Of a DNA stretch of 64,000 nt, positions 9,485 through 19,500 are shown piece by piece. The notes beneath the pieces are model-generated. The model was not told the origin of the DNA. It was given only the letters and a program-made list of their open reading frames with translations, and ran no database searches. The position numbers and the translations under genes were made by a program. The stretch comes from an uncultured Erysipelotrichaceae bacterium (GTDB lineage Bacteria > Bacillota_I > Bacilli_A > RFN20 > CAG-826): NCBI GenBank assembly GCA_947166565.1, contig CAMVEL010000001.1, positions 62,001 to 126,000 of the forward strand, in the 5' to 3' direction. Within the stretch, counting starts at the first letter, position 1. Every line of letters starts with the position of its first letter.

Positions 9485-10006
9485 ATGACTTCGGAAACTA
9501 TATTGGACATAATTCTTGGATCCGTGCTTGGGCTAGCCAATCTTTTGAGCGCGATCTACATCATCTTTTGGAGGAGAAAAAAATATAGTAAGGGTATTCA
9601 CAATACAGGTTCTGGGGGCTTCTTCCTTTTTTCTTCCGTCTGCATGGGTGTTGTCCTCCCGATAGGAGCATTTACGTATCCCGATGGCGGACAGAGCGGA
9701 ACTAAGGCATTGATCACTGCAATGGTTATTTGTCCAATATCGCTCGGGGCTTCGCTAAGGCTCCTGTGTTTCTGTGTTTTCATCGACGAAAAATCGGTGA
9801 TCGAAAGAGTGCTGTGGTTCGAAAAAAGGATACGCCTCGATGAGCCGGGCGCATTGATTCTTTTGGACATTTCTTATGGGAGACTTGTTATATCATTCAT
9901 ATCCGAGGATAAAAAGAAAATGATTGAAATCAACGAACGCTATGTTGAAGGGGACGTATCGGACTTTTTGGAAGCCTGTAAACAAATCCGCAAGGAAAAA
10001 CAGTGA
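9485..10006 (+). CDS. Probable membrane immunity protein for the Rhs tail
   Basis: A 173-aa protein starting 6 bases after the Rhs stop codon, with the same AT-rich composition as the Rhs tail. It has three hydrophobic segments (about residues 7-28, 44-64, 76-96), then a soluble C-terminal part (FIDEKSVIERV onward) with alternating beta strands and a final helix, resembling small PH-like membrane-associated domains. I do not recognise a named family. Position directly behind a swapped Rhs tail is the usual place of the cognate immunity gene, and a membrane location would suit a toxin that inserts into or crosses the membrane. A short hairpin AAACAG/CTGTTT overlaps the stop codon (9998-10016). 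The immunity role is inferred from position only. Confidence 0.6.
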   Translation: MTSETILDIILGSVLGLANLLSAIYIIFWRRKKYSKGIHNTGSGGFFLFSSVCMGVVLPIGAFTYPDGGQSGTKALITAMVICPISLGASLRLLCFCVFIDEKSVIERVLWFEKRIRLDEPGALILLDISYGRLVISFISEDKKKMIEINERYVEGDVSDFLEACKQIRKEKQ

Positions 10007-10058
10007 GATGCTGTTTATTGAATAACCAGCAAGCGTGATTTCTGTATTATCTGTTTTA

Positions 10059-10760
10059 TCAAAGCTCGTCAGGTTCTTTTGGGTTGATGTCGCTATAGCC
10101 TTTGGACATGTTTAACGCATCCCCGATAAGATAAACAAACGGAAGGAAAGCCACCCCAAAATAAGTGTAGCCGATGACACCTGGGAAATAGGTTCCTAAG
10201 CCTAAACCAAGAGGAACAACGGCAACCACTAATAGCAAAGCTAGCCTCAGGCCTTTATGGTCGAGCTCGCTTTTATATATTAGAAGCACTTGGTTAAAAA
10301 GAAGATAGGCAAAGGGGAATAAGCCTAAAGGCAACGAGGCGAGGACATAAAGGTATTCTTCCGCGCTTTTTATCACGTCGGTAACGAAAAGGATGATGAG
10401 TATAAAGGAGATGATCGTTCCCGCCAAAGCGATGAAAAGGGCATAACGGGCTTCGCCTTTATCTTCTTTCTTGGTGAAGTCGATTAAGGAATGATTATGA
10501 TGAAGCGAAGCGAAATAATTGATGATTGAATGGGTTAAGGAAGAGAGGAAGGCCGGCAAGAAGGCAATGAAATAGGGGAAACGGGCAATCTCCTCCACGT
10601 AATTTGGGATTTGGTCATAACCTAAGGAAATCATGAAGATGAAGATCACCGAGAGGATTCCCAAAGTCGCCGAAATCAAAAGATCCAACAAACGGTAGGA
10701 ATCAAGGAGTTTCATCCCCTTGAATTTCACGATGCTTTTCTTCTTGTTCTCTGCCTTCAT
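10059..10760 (-). CDS. Polytopic membrane protein of unknown function
   Basis: A 233-aa protein with about six hydrophobic helices (roughly 25-50, 63-90, 106-130, 137-160, 172-190, 195-218) and a basic N-terminus. No catalytic motif is visible and I do not recognise the family. Its start codon overlaps the stop of the upstream S66 peptidase by 4 bases (ATGA), so the two are translationally coupled and may act together at the envelope, for example in peptide uptake or cell-wall turnover; that is inference. It is convergent with the Rhs immunity gene. Confidence 0.7.
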   Translation of the reverse strand: MKAENKKKSIVKFKGMKLLDSYRLLDLLISATLGILSVIFIFMISLGYDQIPNYVEEIARFPYFIAFLPAFLSSLTHSIINYFASLHHNHSLIDFTKKEDKGEARYALFIALAGTIISFILIILFVTDVIKSAEEYLYVLASLPLGLFPFAYLLFNQVLLIYKSELDHKGLRLALLLVVAVVPLGLGLGTYFPGVIGYTYFGVAFLPFVYLIGDALNMSKGYSDINPKEPDEL

Positions 10761-11776
10761 ACGTAATCGATGATGATATTGCCCTTATCTAACTTAACAA
10801 TGGCTTCCGCCCCATTGATTATCGGCATGCTTGGGCCTAGATGCCCTAAATCGATATCCATCAACAATGGGACTCCTAAAGGCGAGAGGATATCGGTCGC
10901 GGCGTTATATTTATTGACTCCCATAATTTCGTTATGTTCCCAAACGCCGCATAAATGCCTGCCTAAAAGGAACATGTTCGCAGAATCGAAATAACCCGCT
11001 TCCTTAAGTTGGAACAATCCCCTTCTAATCTCCAAAGGAGAAAGGTCGCAGGCTTCCAAATACCAGATGATGGGTCCCCTGTTTTTCAAGAATTCCAAGG
11101 TTTTATCAAAACGGGTTCCGACAAGGGTGAGGATTACGTCAAGGCAGCCTCCAAGAAGGGTCCCCTTCCTTTCGGAATCGTAATTATGGGGGACGATGGT
11201 TTTGACCATATTGGCCCTAGGCCTATATAAAGCCGGCCAATCGCGGTTGCTTTTGCCGTAATATTTTGGATAGCCTTCGAAATGTTTCTCGCCCCTTAAT
11301 ACCCTTAAGGCGTCTTTTTGGGCGAAGCGGAATTCCTTTTCATAGAAAGAAGGCGCGTTAGGACCATAGACGGTTTTGATATTGCAGTTGGTGGTCAATA
11401 AATATGTCAGGCTCGTGTTATCGGAAAAGCCCATAAACCATTTGGGTTTGGTTTTCTTGATGGCCTCGAAATCCACATAAGGGAGCATATCGGACATGAC
11501 CTCGCCTCCTCCGACGGAGATGATAAGGGAGGAATCCTTATTCAAATAGGCGTCCATGAATTCTTCCGCTCTTTCCTTTGGGGGAGCGCTTGATGCCACC
11601 CCATCGTTACGACGGATGTTCTTGCCTTCGTTAATCTTAAAGCCTTCTTTCCTTAACCTTTTGATAGAGGCTTCAAGACGGGTGAGATAAGGCTCGGTGG
11701 TGCAACCAAAACTAGGGGCGATAAGCTCAATCGTATCGCCTTTTGCAACATAAGGAGGGGTAATCGCTTTTTCCAT
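10757..11776 (-). CDS. S66 family LD-carboxypeptidase / MccF-like peptidase
   Basis: A 339-aa serine peptidase. The S66 triad is visible: nucleophile S118 in MGFSDNTSL, E241 in YLEACDLSP, and H312 in DLGHLGPS. The glycine-rich ISVGGGE (about 86-92) and GPNAPSF segments also fit the family. S66 enzymes either cleave the terminal D-Ala from tetrapeptides during murein recycling (LdcA) or the C-terminal adenylate of microcin C-like compounds (MccF). The DNT after the catalytic serine and the length suggest the MccF-like branch, but the substrate cannot be fixed. No Shine-Dalgarno is seen; TAAAAT lies 10 bases before ATG. It is coupled to the following membrane protein by a 4-bp overlap. Confidence 0.87.
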   Translation of the reverse strand: MEKAITPPYVAKGDTIELIAPSFGCTTEPYLTRLEASIKRLRKEGFKINEGKNIRRNDGVASSAPPKERAEEFMDAYLNKDSSLIISVGGGEVMSDMLPYVDFEAIKKTKPKWFMGFSDNTSLTYLLTTNCNIKTVYGPNAPSFYEKEFRFAQKDALRVLRGEKHFEGYPKYYGKSNRDWPALYRPRANMVKTIVPHNYDSERKGTLLGGCLDVILTLVGTRFDKTLEFLKNRGPIIWYLEACDLSPLEIRRGLFQLKEAGYFDSANMFLLGRHLCGVWEHNEIMGVNKYNAATDILSPLGVPLLMDIDLGHLGPSMPIINGAEAIVKLDKGNIIIDYV

Positions 11777-11860
11777 GGTCTAGAAGATTTTACTTTCTAT
11801 TCTTACCTTGGGCAATTCCCAAACTTATAAGTTTGCCTTTATGAAAACGTTAAATCCTTT

Positions 11861-11872
11861 TAAAATAGGCCT
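11861..11872 (+). promoter_or_regulatory. -10 box six bases before ATG (leaderless start candidate)
   Basis: TAAAAT at 11861-11866 is followed by only AGGCCT before the ATG at 11873, and there is no Shine-Dalgarno sequence. Transcription would begin at or one base from the start codon. Confidence 0.5.
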
Positions 11873-12544
11873 ATGGACGAAGTCGAACTCAAGGTACTTA
11901 AGGAGAAATCCAAGAAAGGGGATTCCGAATCCTCTTTTGCCCTTGCTAAGCACTTTGAATCCATCGGAAAGCAACATAAGTCCCTCCATTATTACAAGAA
12001 AGCCGGGGATAAAGGCCATTCCAAAGCCCAAAAGATCTTGGGCATGCATTTCCTTTCCAAAACAAACCCCGATTATCCAAAGGCGGTTGATTGGCTGACC
12101 CTAGCTTCCGCCCAAGACGAAGTCGAGGCCATGTGGGAGCTCGCCTGGATTTATGAAAACGGCATCGGGGTCCTCAAGGACACCAAAAAAGCCAATTATT
12201 GGTTTTCCGTGGCCGCGGAGATGTGCTATCCCCAAGCGGAATATCGCCTAGGGGTCATATACGAAGAAGGACATGGGGTCAAACAAAGCGATAAGAAAGC
12301 CCTCCATTATTATCTCCGCTCCGCTAGACACGGCTTAATCGAAGGCATGTATCGCGTATCTTTGTTTATGGAGAAAGGAAGAGGCATCGGTAGAAGCGTC
12401 AATGAGGCCAATTATTGGAAGAAGAAAGCCATCACCCTCGACCTTGAACGTAACCGTAAACGCCTTGAATCCATGAAAGGCAATCAAGACAAAAAAGAGG
12501 GGGAGGCCCCTATCGAAAACGAAGAAAAACCAAGTGAGGATTAA
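11873..12544 (+). CDS. Sel1-repeat protein
   Basis: A 223-aa alpha-helical repeat protein. About five Sel1-like (TPR-related) repeats can be read, with the typical pattern A-x2-L-G-x2-Y-x-x-G-x-G-V: KALHYYKKAGDKGHSKAQ, AVDWLTLASAQDEVEAM, ANYWFSVAAEMCYPQAE and ALHYYLRSARHGLIEGM. Such proteins act as scaffolds for protein-protein contacts. There is no signal peptide, so it is probably cytoplasmic. The tail (about 200-223) is charged and disordered. The gene is convergent with the TtcA-like gene and the two stop codons share the bases TTAA at 12541-12544. A specific partner cannot be named. Confidence 0.85.
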   Translation: MDEVELKVLKEKSKKGDSESSFALAKHFESIGKQHKSLHYYKKAGDKGHSKAQKILGMHFLSKTNPDYPKAVDWLTLASAQDEVEAMWELAWIYENGIGVLKDTKKANYWFSVAAEMCYPQAEYRLGVIYEEGHGVKQSDKKALHYYLRSARHGLIEGMYRVSLFMEKGRGIGRSVNEANYWKKKAITLDLERNRKRLESMKGNQDKKEGEAPIENEEKPSED

Positions 12545-13503
12545 TCAAAGTCCTTCGGTTTCACGATTTCCCATTCGCGGTGCTCGTCCTCCGCTTTTTT
12601 AACGCTAGCCTCCTCGATTCCGTTTTCCTTGATGTATTTCGATAAAGCCTTTTTCTTTTCTTCGTAATCATCAAGGAAGGAATGCTTGCCGGATTCATCT
12701 TTATAGCCCATAACCATCGCAAGGTTCACGTTAGTCGGGGCGATAAAAAGATTGGCTTCGACCGCGGGGGAATATTCCTCCATCAGTTTCTTGATGAGCT
12801 CTTTGGTAAGAGCCCTTCTTGATGATATCTTTTCCTTTTCTTCCTTCGATAAGGAAGCGGTTAATCTGCAAGCGCAGGCTATGAATTCCAAACCATGCTT
12901 TTTCGAGAATTCGATGATGTCGTTTTCCCTAACGAAATATAGGGGACGGATAAGTTCCATTCCTTCATAATGGTCGCTAGGAAGCTTTGGGACCATCGTT
13001 TGGAAGCTGCCCGCGGAAAGGATGTTCATCAAGGTCGTGGTGATCGCATCATCATAATGATGGCCGAGGGCGATTTTGTTGCAGCCAAGCGATTTTGCGA
13101 TGCGATAAAGCGCCCCGCGCCTCATCTTCGCGCATAAATAACATGGGCTTCCCTCCACTTGGTCATTGACCGCGAAGATATCGGTTTTATAGAAATAGGC
13201 GGGGATCTCCAGCTTTTCGCAGTTTTCCTCAATCCTCTTTCGGTTAGGTTCATCATAACCCGGATCCATCACAAGGTATTTGACTTCAAAGGGGATCTCA
13301 CTATGACGGGCAAGGGCCTTGAAACAAAGGGCCATCACCATCGAGTCCTTGCCTCCTGATATGCAGACCGCGATTCTATCATGCGGGGAAAGGAGTTTAT
13401 ATTCGCTGATGCCCTTAAGGAATTTCGAAAAGATGACATTCCGCGATTCGGTCGTCAAATCGTGGAGGACGAATTCGGGGAATGATAGTTCCTTCTTGCT
13501 CAT
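12541..13503 (-). CDS. TtcA-like tRNA 2-thiocytidine biosynthesis protein
   Basis: A 320-aa PP-loop ATPase. SGGKDS at residues 49-54 is the ATP pyrophosphatase motif; CYLC at 121-124 and the CAC at 210-212 match the three cysteines that hold the Fe-S cluster in TtcA, which thiolates C32 of some tRNAs. HHYDDA (148-153) is also typical. It has an extended C-terminal part (after about residue 235) with a partly charged tail. The start ATG follows GGAGGG and overlaps the stop of the helicase gene by 4 bases (ATGA), so it is translationally coupled to it. The enzyme class is clear; the exact tRNA target is not proven. Confidence 0.87.
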   Translation of the reverse strand: MSKKELSFPEFVLHDLTTESRNVIFSKFLKGISEYKLLSPHDRIAVCISGGKDSMVMALCFKALARHSEIPFEVKYLVMDPGYDEPNRKRIEENCEKLEIPAYFYKTDIFAVNDQVEGSPCYLCAKMRRGALYRIAKSLGCNKIALGHHYDDAITTTLMNILSAGSFQTMVPKLPSDHYEGMELIRPLYFVRENDIIEFSKKHGLEFIACACRLTASLSKEEKEKISSRRALTKELIKKLMEEYSPAVEANLFIAPTNVNLAMVMGYKDESGKHSFLDDYEEKKKALSKYIKENGIEEASVKKAEDEHREWEIVKPKDFD

Positions 13504-16500
13504 TCGCCCTCCTTAAACCGCTCATAATGGGCTTTGAGGACATCGCGGTTTTTCTTGGTGAGTTTGCTTCCCATATAATGGAAGGCCTCGAGGGCTGCCT
13601 TGAAAAGATCATCCTCGCTCAGTTCGCCTTGGCGTTTGATTATTTGCTTAAAGCAGCAAGCGACCTCTTCATATGGGATTTCGGTAATATCGCGTCTTCC
13701 GCCATACCTAAATCGCGACATGGGTTTGCTCTTTTCCTCAACGTTAGGCCAATAGAAGCCATCCTCATCCTTAAGATAAGCGAATGGTCGAAGGGCCCTT
13801 GAAAGATAGAATCCCGCGGTCGTTGATAAGGCGAGAAGACCGATCTTCTCCTTTATCCTGATCCTAATTAGGGATTCAGGGATCGGACCCTCGTTTTCGA
13901 TGATGGTCCTTAAGGCCGTATCGATTGGGAGGGAGAAGCCATAACTTGATAGATAGGAAATATCCGGAAGGCCTTTTAAATCGATTTCCTGATATTCGTC
14001 GGCTTCATATGAAAGATCGACTTCCCGACTTACGAAGCTCGGCTCGATTTTGGTTTCCATCCGGATATAGGGTTTTTCCATCGCTTCCTCAATGGCCTTA
14101 ATGGTCCCTTCCTTATCCTTATAATAGGAAACGGCATACACTTTCACGATTTTCCATTCCAAGGAATTGAAGACGTTAAGTTCCACATATTCCTTATCGC
14201 GTAGACTCGCCGAGGAGACCTCGCCATCATCGTCGATTAGGATGCCTAAAGCATAGGAATCCATACTCTCGCCGCGGATTGCGATATCGACCTTGTTCTT
14301 GCTCTCCCCGACATTGGTATCGCATAGATATCCTTTCCTTTCGAGGTCCTTACGGAGGAAATCGACGATTTCTAGCCTTGGGGAGGTCTTGCTTTCCTCT
14401 TCCTTTTCATAACGGATTTCCTCGCCCTTTGCGTAGGTGAGGAAGTGCTTCATGACAAGGGCCCCTTTGTTGGTAATCAGCTCGTCGCGATCGAAATCCT
14501 CATCATCGATCGTGGAGATGACATACATCTTTCTTTTCGATCGGGTGATCGCGACGTTAAGACGCCTTTCGCCTCCACTTGAAGCAAGGGGACCGACGAT
14601 GACCGCCCTTCCAGAAAGCGACTTACGGAAGCCGATGCAAAGGAGGATGATGTCCCTTTCGTCCCCTTGGACGTTTTCGATGGATTTGATGAATAATGGT
14701 TCTCCGCTAGCAATCTCGGCCTTATGGATTTTCTCTTCCAAAGCCTTATCCTTTTCCAAATAGGTCTCCAAAGCCTTCTCCAAGGATTCCTTCTGTTTGA
14801 TATTGAAGACGATGATGCCAACGCTAAGCGAGGCGTTTTCCTCCTTGGAATAGATGAGGCTTAGTCGCCTTAAAATGGCCTTGATCTCTTCTGGAGATAG
14901 GCGTGTGTCGCTTTTCTCTTCCTTTAGTTCGACCTTCTCGAATTTCAAAGCCCTCTTGCCCTTATAGGAAGAAGGGAAGGTATGGAGTTCCTTGTCGTAG
15001 AAGGTTTTGTTGGAGAAATCGATCAGCGATTCATGACGGGAACGGTAATGGTAGCATAGCCTGATGGAGGGGAAATCGATCGCTAGGCATTCATCGAGAA
15101 GGCTAGAGGCATCCATATAATCGTAATCGGCCTTGGAGATCGTTATATCGCTGGTGAAATAGGTCGTCGGAGGCATCTGCTGAGGGTCTCCGGCGATGAT
15201 GAGGCTATTTCCTCTAGCGATAGGCCCAATCGCCTCGTGGACGGGGATTTGGGAGGCCTCATCAAAGATGACCATATCGAATTTCTTGATCTTCCTAGAT
15301 GAATCGACCGATAGGTATTGGGCCGCGGAAAGAGGGGACATCAAGAAGCAAGGGAAATAATCGCGGATGATCTCATCGTATTTGATGAGGGTATCGCGGA
15401 TAGAGACGCCCCTTCCTCCGCTTGAGGCGACTTTCTTCAAACTGCCGATTGGGGATGAGCCCTTGTATTCCATCCTGCCGTGGGTGAGGTTTTTCGTCGC
15501 TCTTTCGGTCACGGCCTCGATGACGGACTGCGAATATTCCCCGATTAACTGACGGTATCTCTCTTTCGTCGCCTCGAATAAGGAGGGATGGAAGTCATTG
15601 ATTAGGCGGTTATTGAAATAGAGCTTGATCAATTCCCTAGCGAAGGTCGCCTCAAATGTCGTTCCAAGAGTATCCAAGGAGAGGTTTTCGTTTTTGAAGG
15701 CCTTGATGAAAGGAATGGCGATCGCGGGGGCCCTGGTGATTTCAAGGTTAAGGTGGGCGATATCGATGAGCTTACGGATATTATCTTCGCTTGTTCCTTC
15801 TTCTAACATCTCCATCAAGCAGTCGAGAGGCTCCTTGCCTTTCGTTTCGAAGTCGCTAGGTTCGAGATGGTATTTGAGGAAGAAGGAATCCTCGATTTCA
15901 CGGAGGTTATCCTTTGCCTCTATTAAGGAAGCGATGGTTTTCCGCAAGCTTTCGTCCCTATTCTTAACGACTTCATCGAAATAAGGATCGACTTCAGCCT
16001 TAGGAAGATAGTTATATAGTTCCCTGACTTTTCTTGAATAGAGGAAAGTCTCATCGAATTCCCCCTTAATGGTTTCAAGATCTTCGATATTATCGATTAA
16101 CGAAAGAGGGAAATAATCCCTAAAATGGGAATATTCCGCGGATAAATCCTTGTATTGCTTTTGATAGGAAGAGATATCTTCTAAGACTTTCTGATAGGAA
16201 TCCTTATGGATTTTGCCTTCCCCTAAATAAACAGTCTTTAAGGCCTTTTTGACCTTCTTGTTCCATTTCCTCTTATCGAGGAAGCCTTTGGCCTTACGCC
16301 TTTCCTCGAGGAGTTCGCTCGCTTCGATCATCTGGATGCCCTTCAAATCGAAGGCTTTCTTAAGGGCGAGGCGATTCTTAAGGGTCTCTTCCGCCATTTC
16401 GAATAGGCAATCTAGCTCCTTTGCGTCTTCTAGTTCAAGGATATTCTTGATGCAGGAAACGGAAAGATTCCCGTTCAAGGCCATATCCATCGCGAGGAGA

Positions 16501-19500
16501 TAATCGCCGATCGCCTGATAGGAAAGAGGGAATTTCAAGGGGCAAGAGGATATCGCTTCAAGATAAAGAGAGAGGAAGGATGATATCGTTTCCTTGTATT
16601 TTTGGAATTCCTCGCTTGCCTCATGGATATCGGAATAGGCGAAGAAATCGAGGCCTATGCGTTTAAGGTGGCTTTCCTCAATCCCCCCGATTCGCTTCAC
16701 CAAGGAAGAATATTCGTTAAGGAAGGAGAGGGCCTCGAAATATTTATCCCTCTTCGTTTCCTTTATCAAAGGCAAAGGAAGTTCGAAATAAAGGGTCTTT
16801 GACGAGAGGTTCAAATCGAGGGTGACCGCCTCAAAGAAGGAGAGACAATAGGTATTGACTTCGTGCATCGCGGATATCGTTTTACGGATTTCCTCCCGGC
16901 GGAGTTCGAGTTCATTCACTTCCTTACGGAAATCGGAGACCCCTTCCGTTGGGCCTAACCTCATCGATTCGTTCAATCTACCGAAGAAATCCCTCTTATT
17001 GGCTTTGTTGGAATGGAGCTCAAGGCAGAAACGGTCGAGCTTGATTTTCGCAAGACGCTCCGCGACGACATCGAGGGCCGCTTTCTTTTCGGCGACGAAA
17101 AGCACGCTTTTGCCGTGATATATGGCGTTGACGATCATGTTGACGATGGTCTGGCTTTTCCCCGTTCCCGGAGGCCCATCGAGGATGAACGATTTCCCTT
17201 CCGCGGATTCAAGGATGGCCGCAAGCTGGGTGGAGTCATAGGGAAGAGGTGCGGCGAAATCCAGATAATTCTCGTTTTTCTCCACACTTTCTAAGGAGAT
17301 GGAGGACTTATCGAGTTTGGATTCCTGATCAAGGATTGAGGCGATTATTTTGTTGGCTTTTAGTTCCTCTTTCCTCTTCCTCATATCGAGCCACATGATG
17401 TAATGGGAGAAGGTGAGGTTAGCAAGGAAAAAGGCGGTTTCATCAAGCTTGATATCGTCTTCGACATGCTCTTTGAAGGTGCGGACGATATCATAATAAT
17501 CATCCTCGCTATCGATCGAATAAAGAGGGGACATATCGAAATCCGGATGTTCCAATTTGTAATATTCGAAGAAGGTTTTGTTGAGCATGACGTCATCGTA
17601 ATCAAATGACATCGTATAGGTCGCGCTCCCTAAGCCCTTCCTCTCGATTTTGACCGGTAAAAGCATGAATGGGGCGGTGGCCCTTTTGAATTCCCCCTTC
17701 CTTATTTCCTTGGTGACGAAAGTCAATAATCCAAGGCAAAGGTAGAGGGTCGGCGCGCCCGTTTCCTCAATTTCCGATTGGTTTTTGGAAAGGATCGAAC
17801 GGAATTGCCTTTCTTTCCCGTAAATGTAGGTCGCGTTAAGCTCGCTTCCAATGGGCAAAGACGATCTATCCGCATTAAGGACGACCTCGATTTGCTCTGC
17901 CCTAGAAGGAAGACTTGGAGCCTCGACGAAACGGCAGGGAATCGGTTTATCCTCCTTCAATAATGACGGAAGGCTATTCGAAATCAGCTTAACAAAGTTG
18001 CTGGGACTGAAACGGAATGAGACAAGGGGGTTCTTCTCGGTTAGGTCGAGGAGTTTGTTCTCCCAGAAGGTGAACCTATCCTTGACCTCCTCATGATGGA
18101 CTTCATGATAGGAACGTTCGATGATGGTCTCTAGGCGTTCCTCGCTTAATTCCCGGAGAATGCTCGAGGTATCGAATTCCTCTCCGCTAGAAGAGGATGA
18201 AATAGGAAGAAATATGCTTCTATGCGCGGACAAAACATCGACGGCAACGAAGCTTTCCCCTGTATAATCCCTTAATCTCGCCTCGGCGTTTTTAACCGCG
18301 CGAGGGAAGGAAACCACCGCGGATGAAAGATCGACGGCATCGATAAGAAGGATATCGCCTTTTCCGGTTACCCTATTGTAGAAAGCCCCGAATTTAGCAA
18401 GACGCGAATTCTCGAATTTATCCTTTTCATTAAGGAAAACGCCTAACATTGCATGGTCATCGGTCAACACGAGGATTGGGTGGAAACCGACTTCCAAAAT
18501 TATCGAAGCGTAAAGGATAGCTAGGTCAAGGCAAGTGCCTTTATGGTCGCGAAGGACTTGGGAAGGCAGCCTGACGCGTTGGAATTTTGAGGTTGAGGCC
18601 GGAGGGTTTTGGTAGACGATTTTCTTTTCCGCGAGGGCATTCCAAAGCGCGCCGAGTTCGGCAGCCCTATCATTTAAATCCTCGTTTTGGTAGGCAATGA
18701 AGCGATGATGGGGGCTAATTGAGGCGGCCTCGAGGGTGAATTTACGGATTTCCTCCGCATTGGGGGTCACGAATTTGGACAAAATCCTCGCATCTTCATT
18801 TACGGTGGAATTGCTTTCCCCAATCGGGAGGATTAGGAAATCTTGGTTAAAGGATGATATGACCCTTCCTTTTGAGGAGATGATCTCCGCCTTCATTGAG
18901 GAAGGCAATGGCTCATCAAGAAGCATCAAGGCGGCTTTATCGGCCTTGATATAGGGGGCTCTTAACCTAAGGCATTCCGCGCTTTCCAAAGCGGGGATAA
19001 CCATCTCTTCGATTTCCAATATCGGGGAAGAGAAGGTAAACCTCATGGTCAGACCGCGCAAGGAATAATCGGAACTATTGTCGATTACGATGCCCTTGAT
19101 GAATTCATAACCGGTCGATTCCTCTTTCTTGCTCTTCCTTTTCTTCTCAAGGATCCTTATCGCTAAATCGGTTTCGTAGGTCAATAAGGAAAACGATGGT
19201 TCGGTTTCTATCCTTATTATTAATTGCTCAGGGTTGATCAAATCGTCTGGGCTTTCCTCTTCCTCTAGGCTGGATTCCTCTTCAAAAGCGAAATCCTCTT
19301 CCAACGCTTCTTCCTTCTCTTGGGTTTTTTCCTCTTCGATGGAGGTTTTCTCCATTGAGGCCATCGTGTGTTTGGAAAGGTCTTCCTTCTCCGCGAAAGC
19401 CTCCACTTCAAGCATATCGGAAGGGAGCAAAGGCAAATCCTCAAGGGTGTAGAAATCGCCGGAATTGACGTTCCAAACCCCATCGACTCCCTTGATGAGG

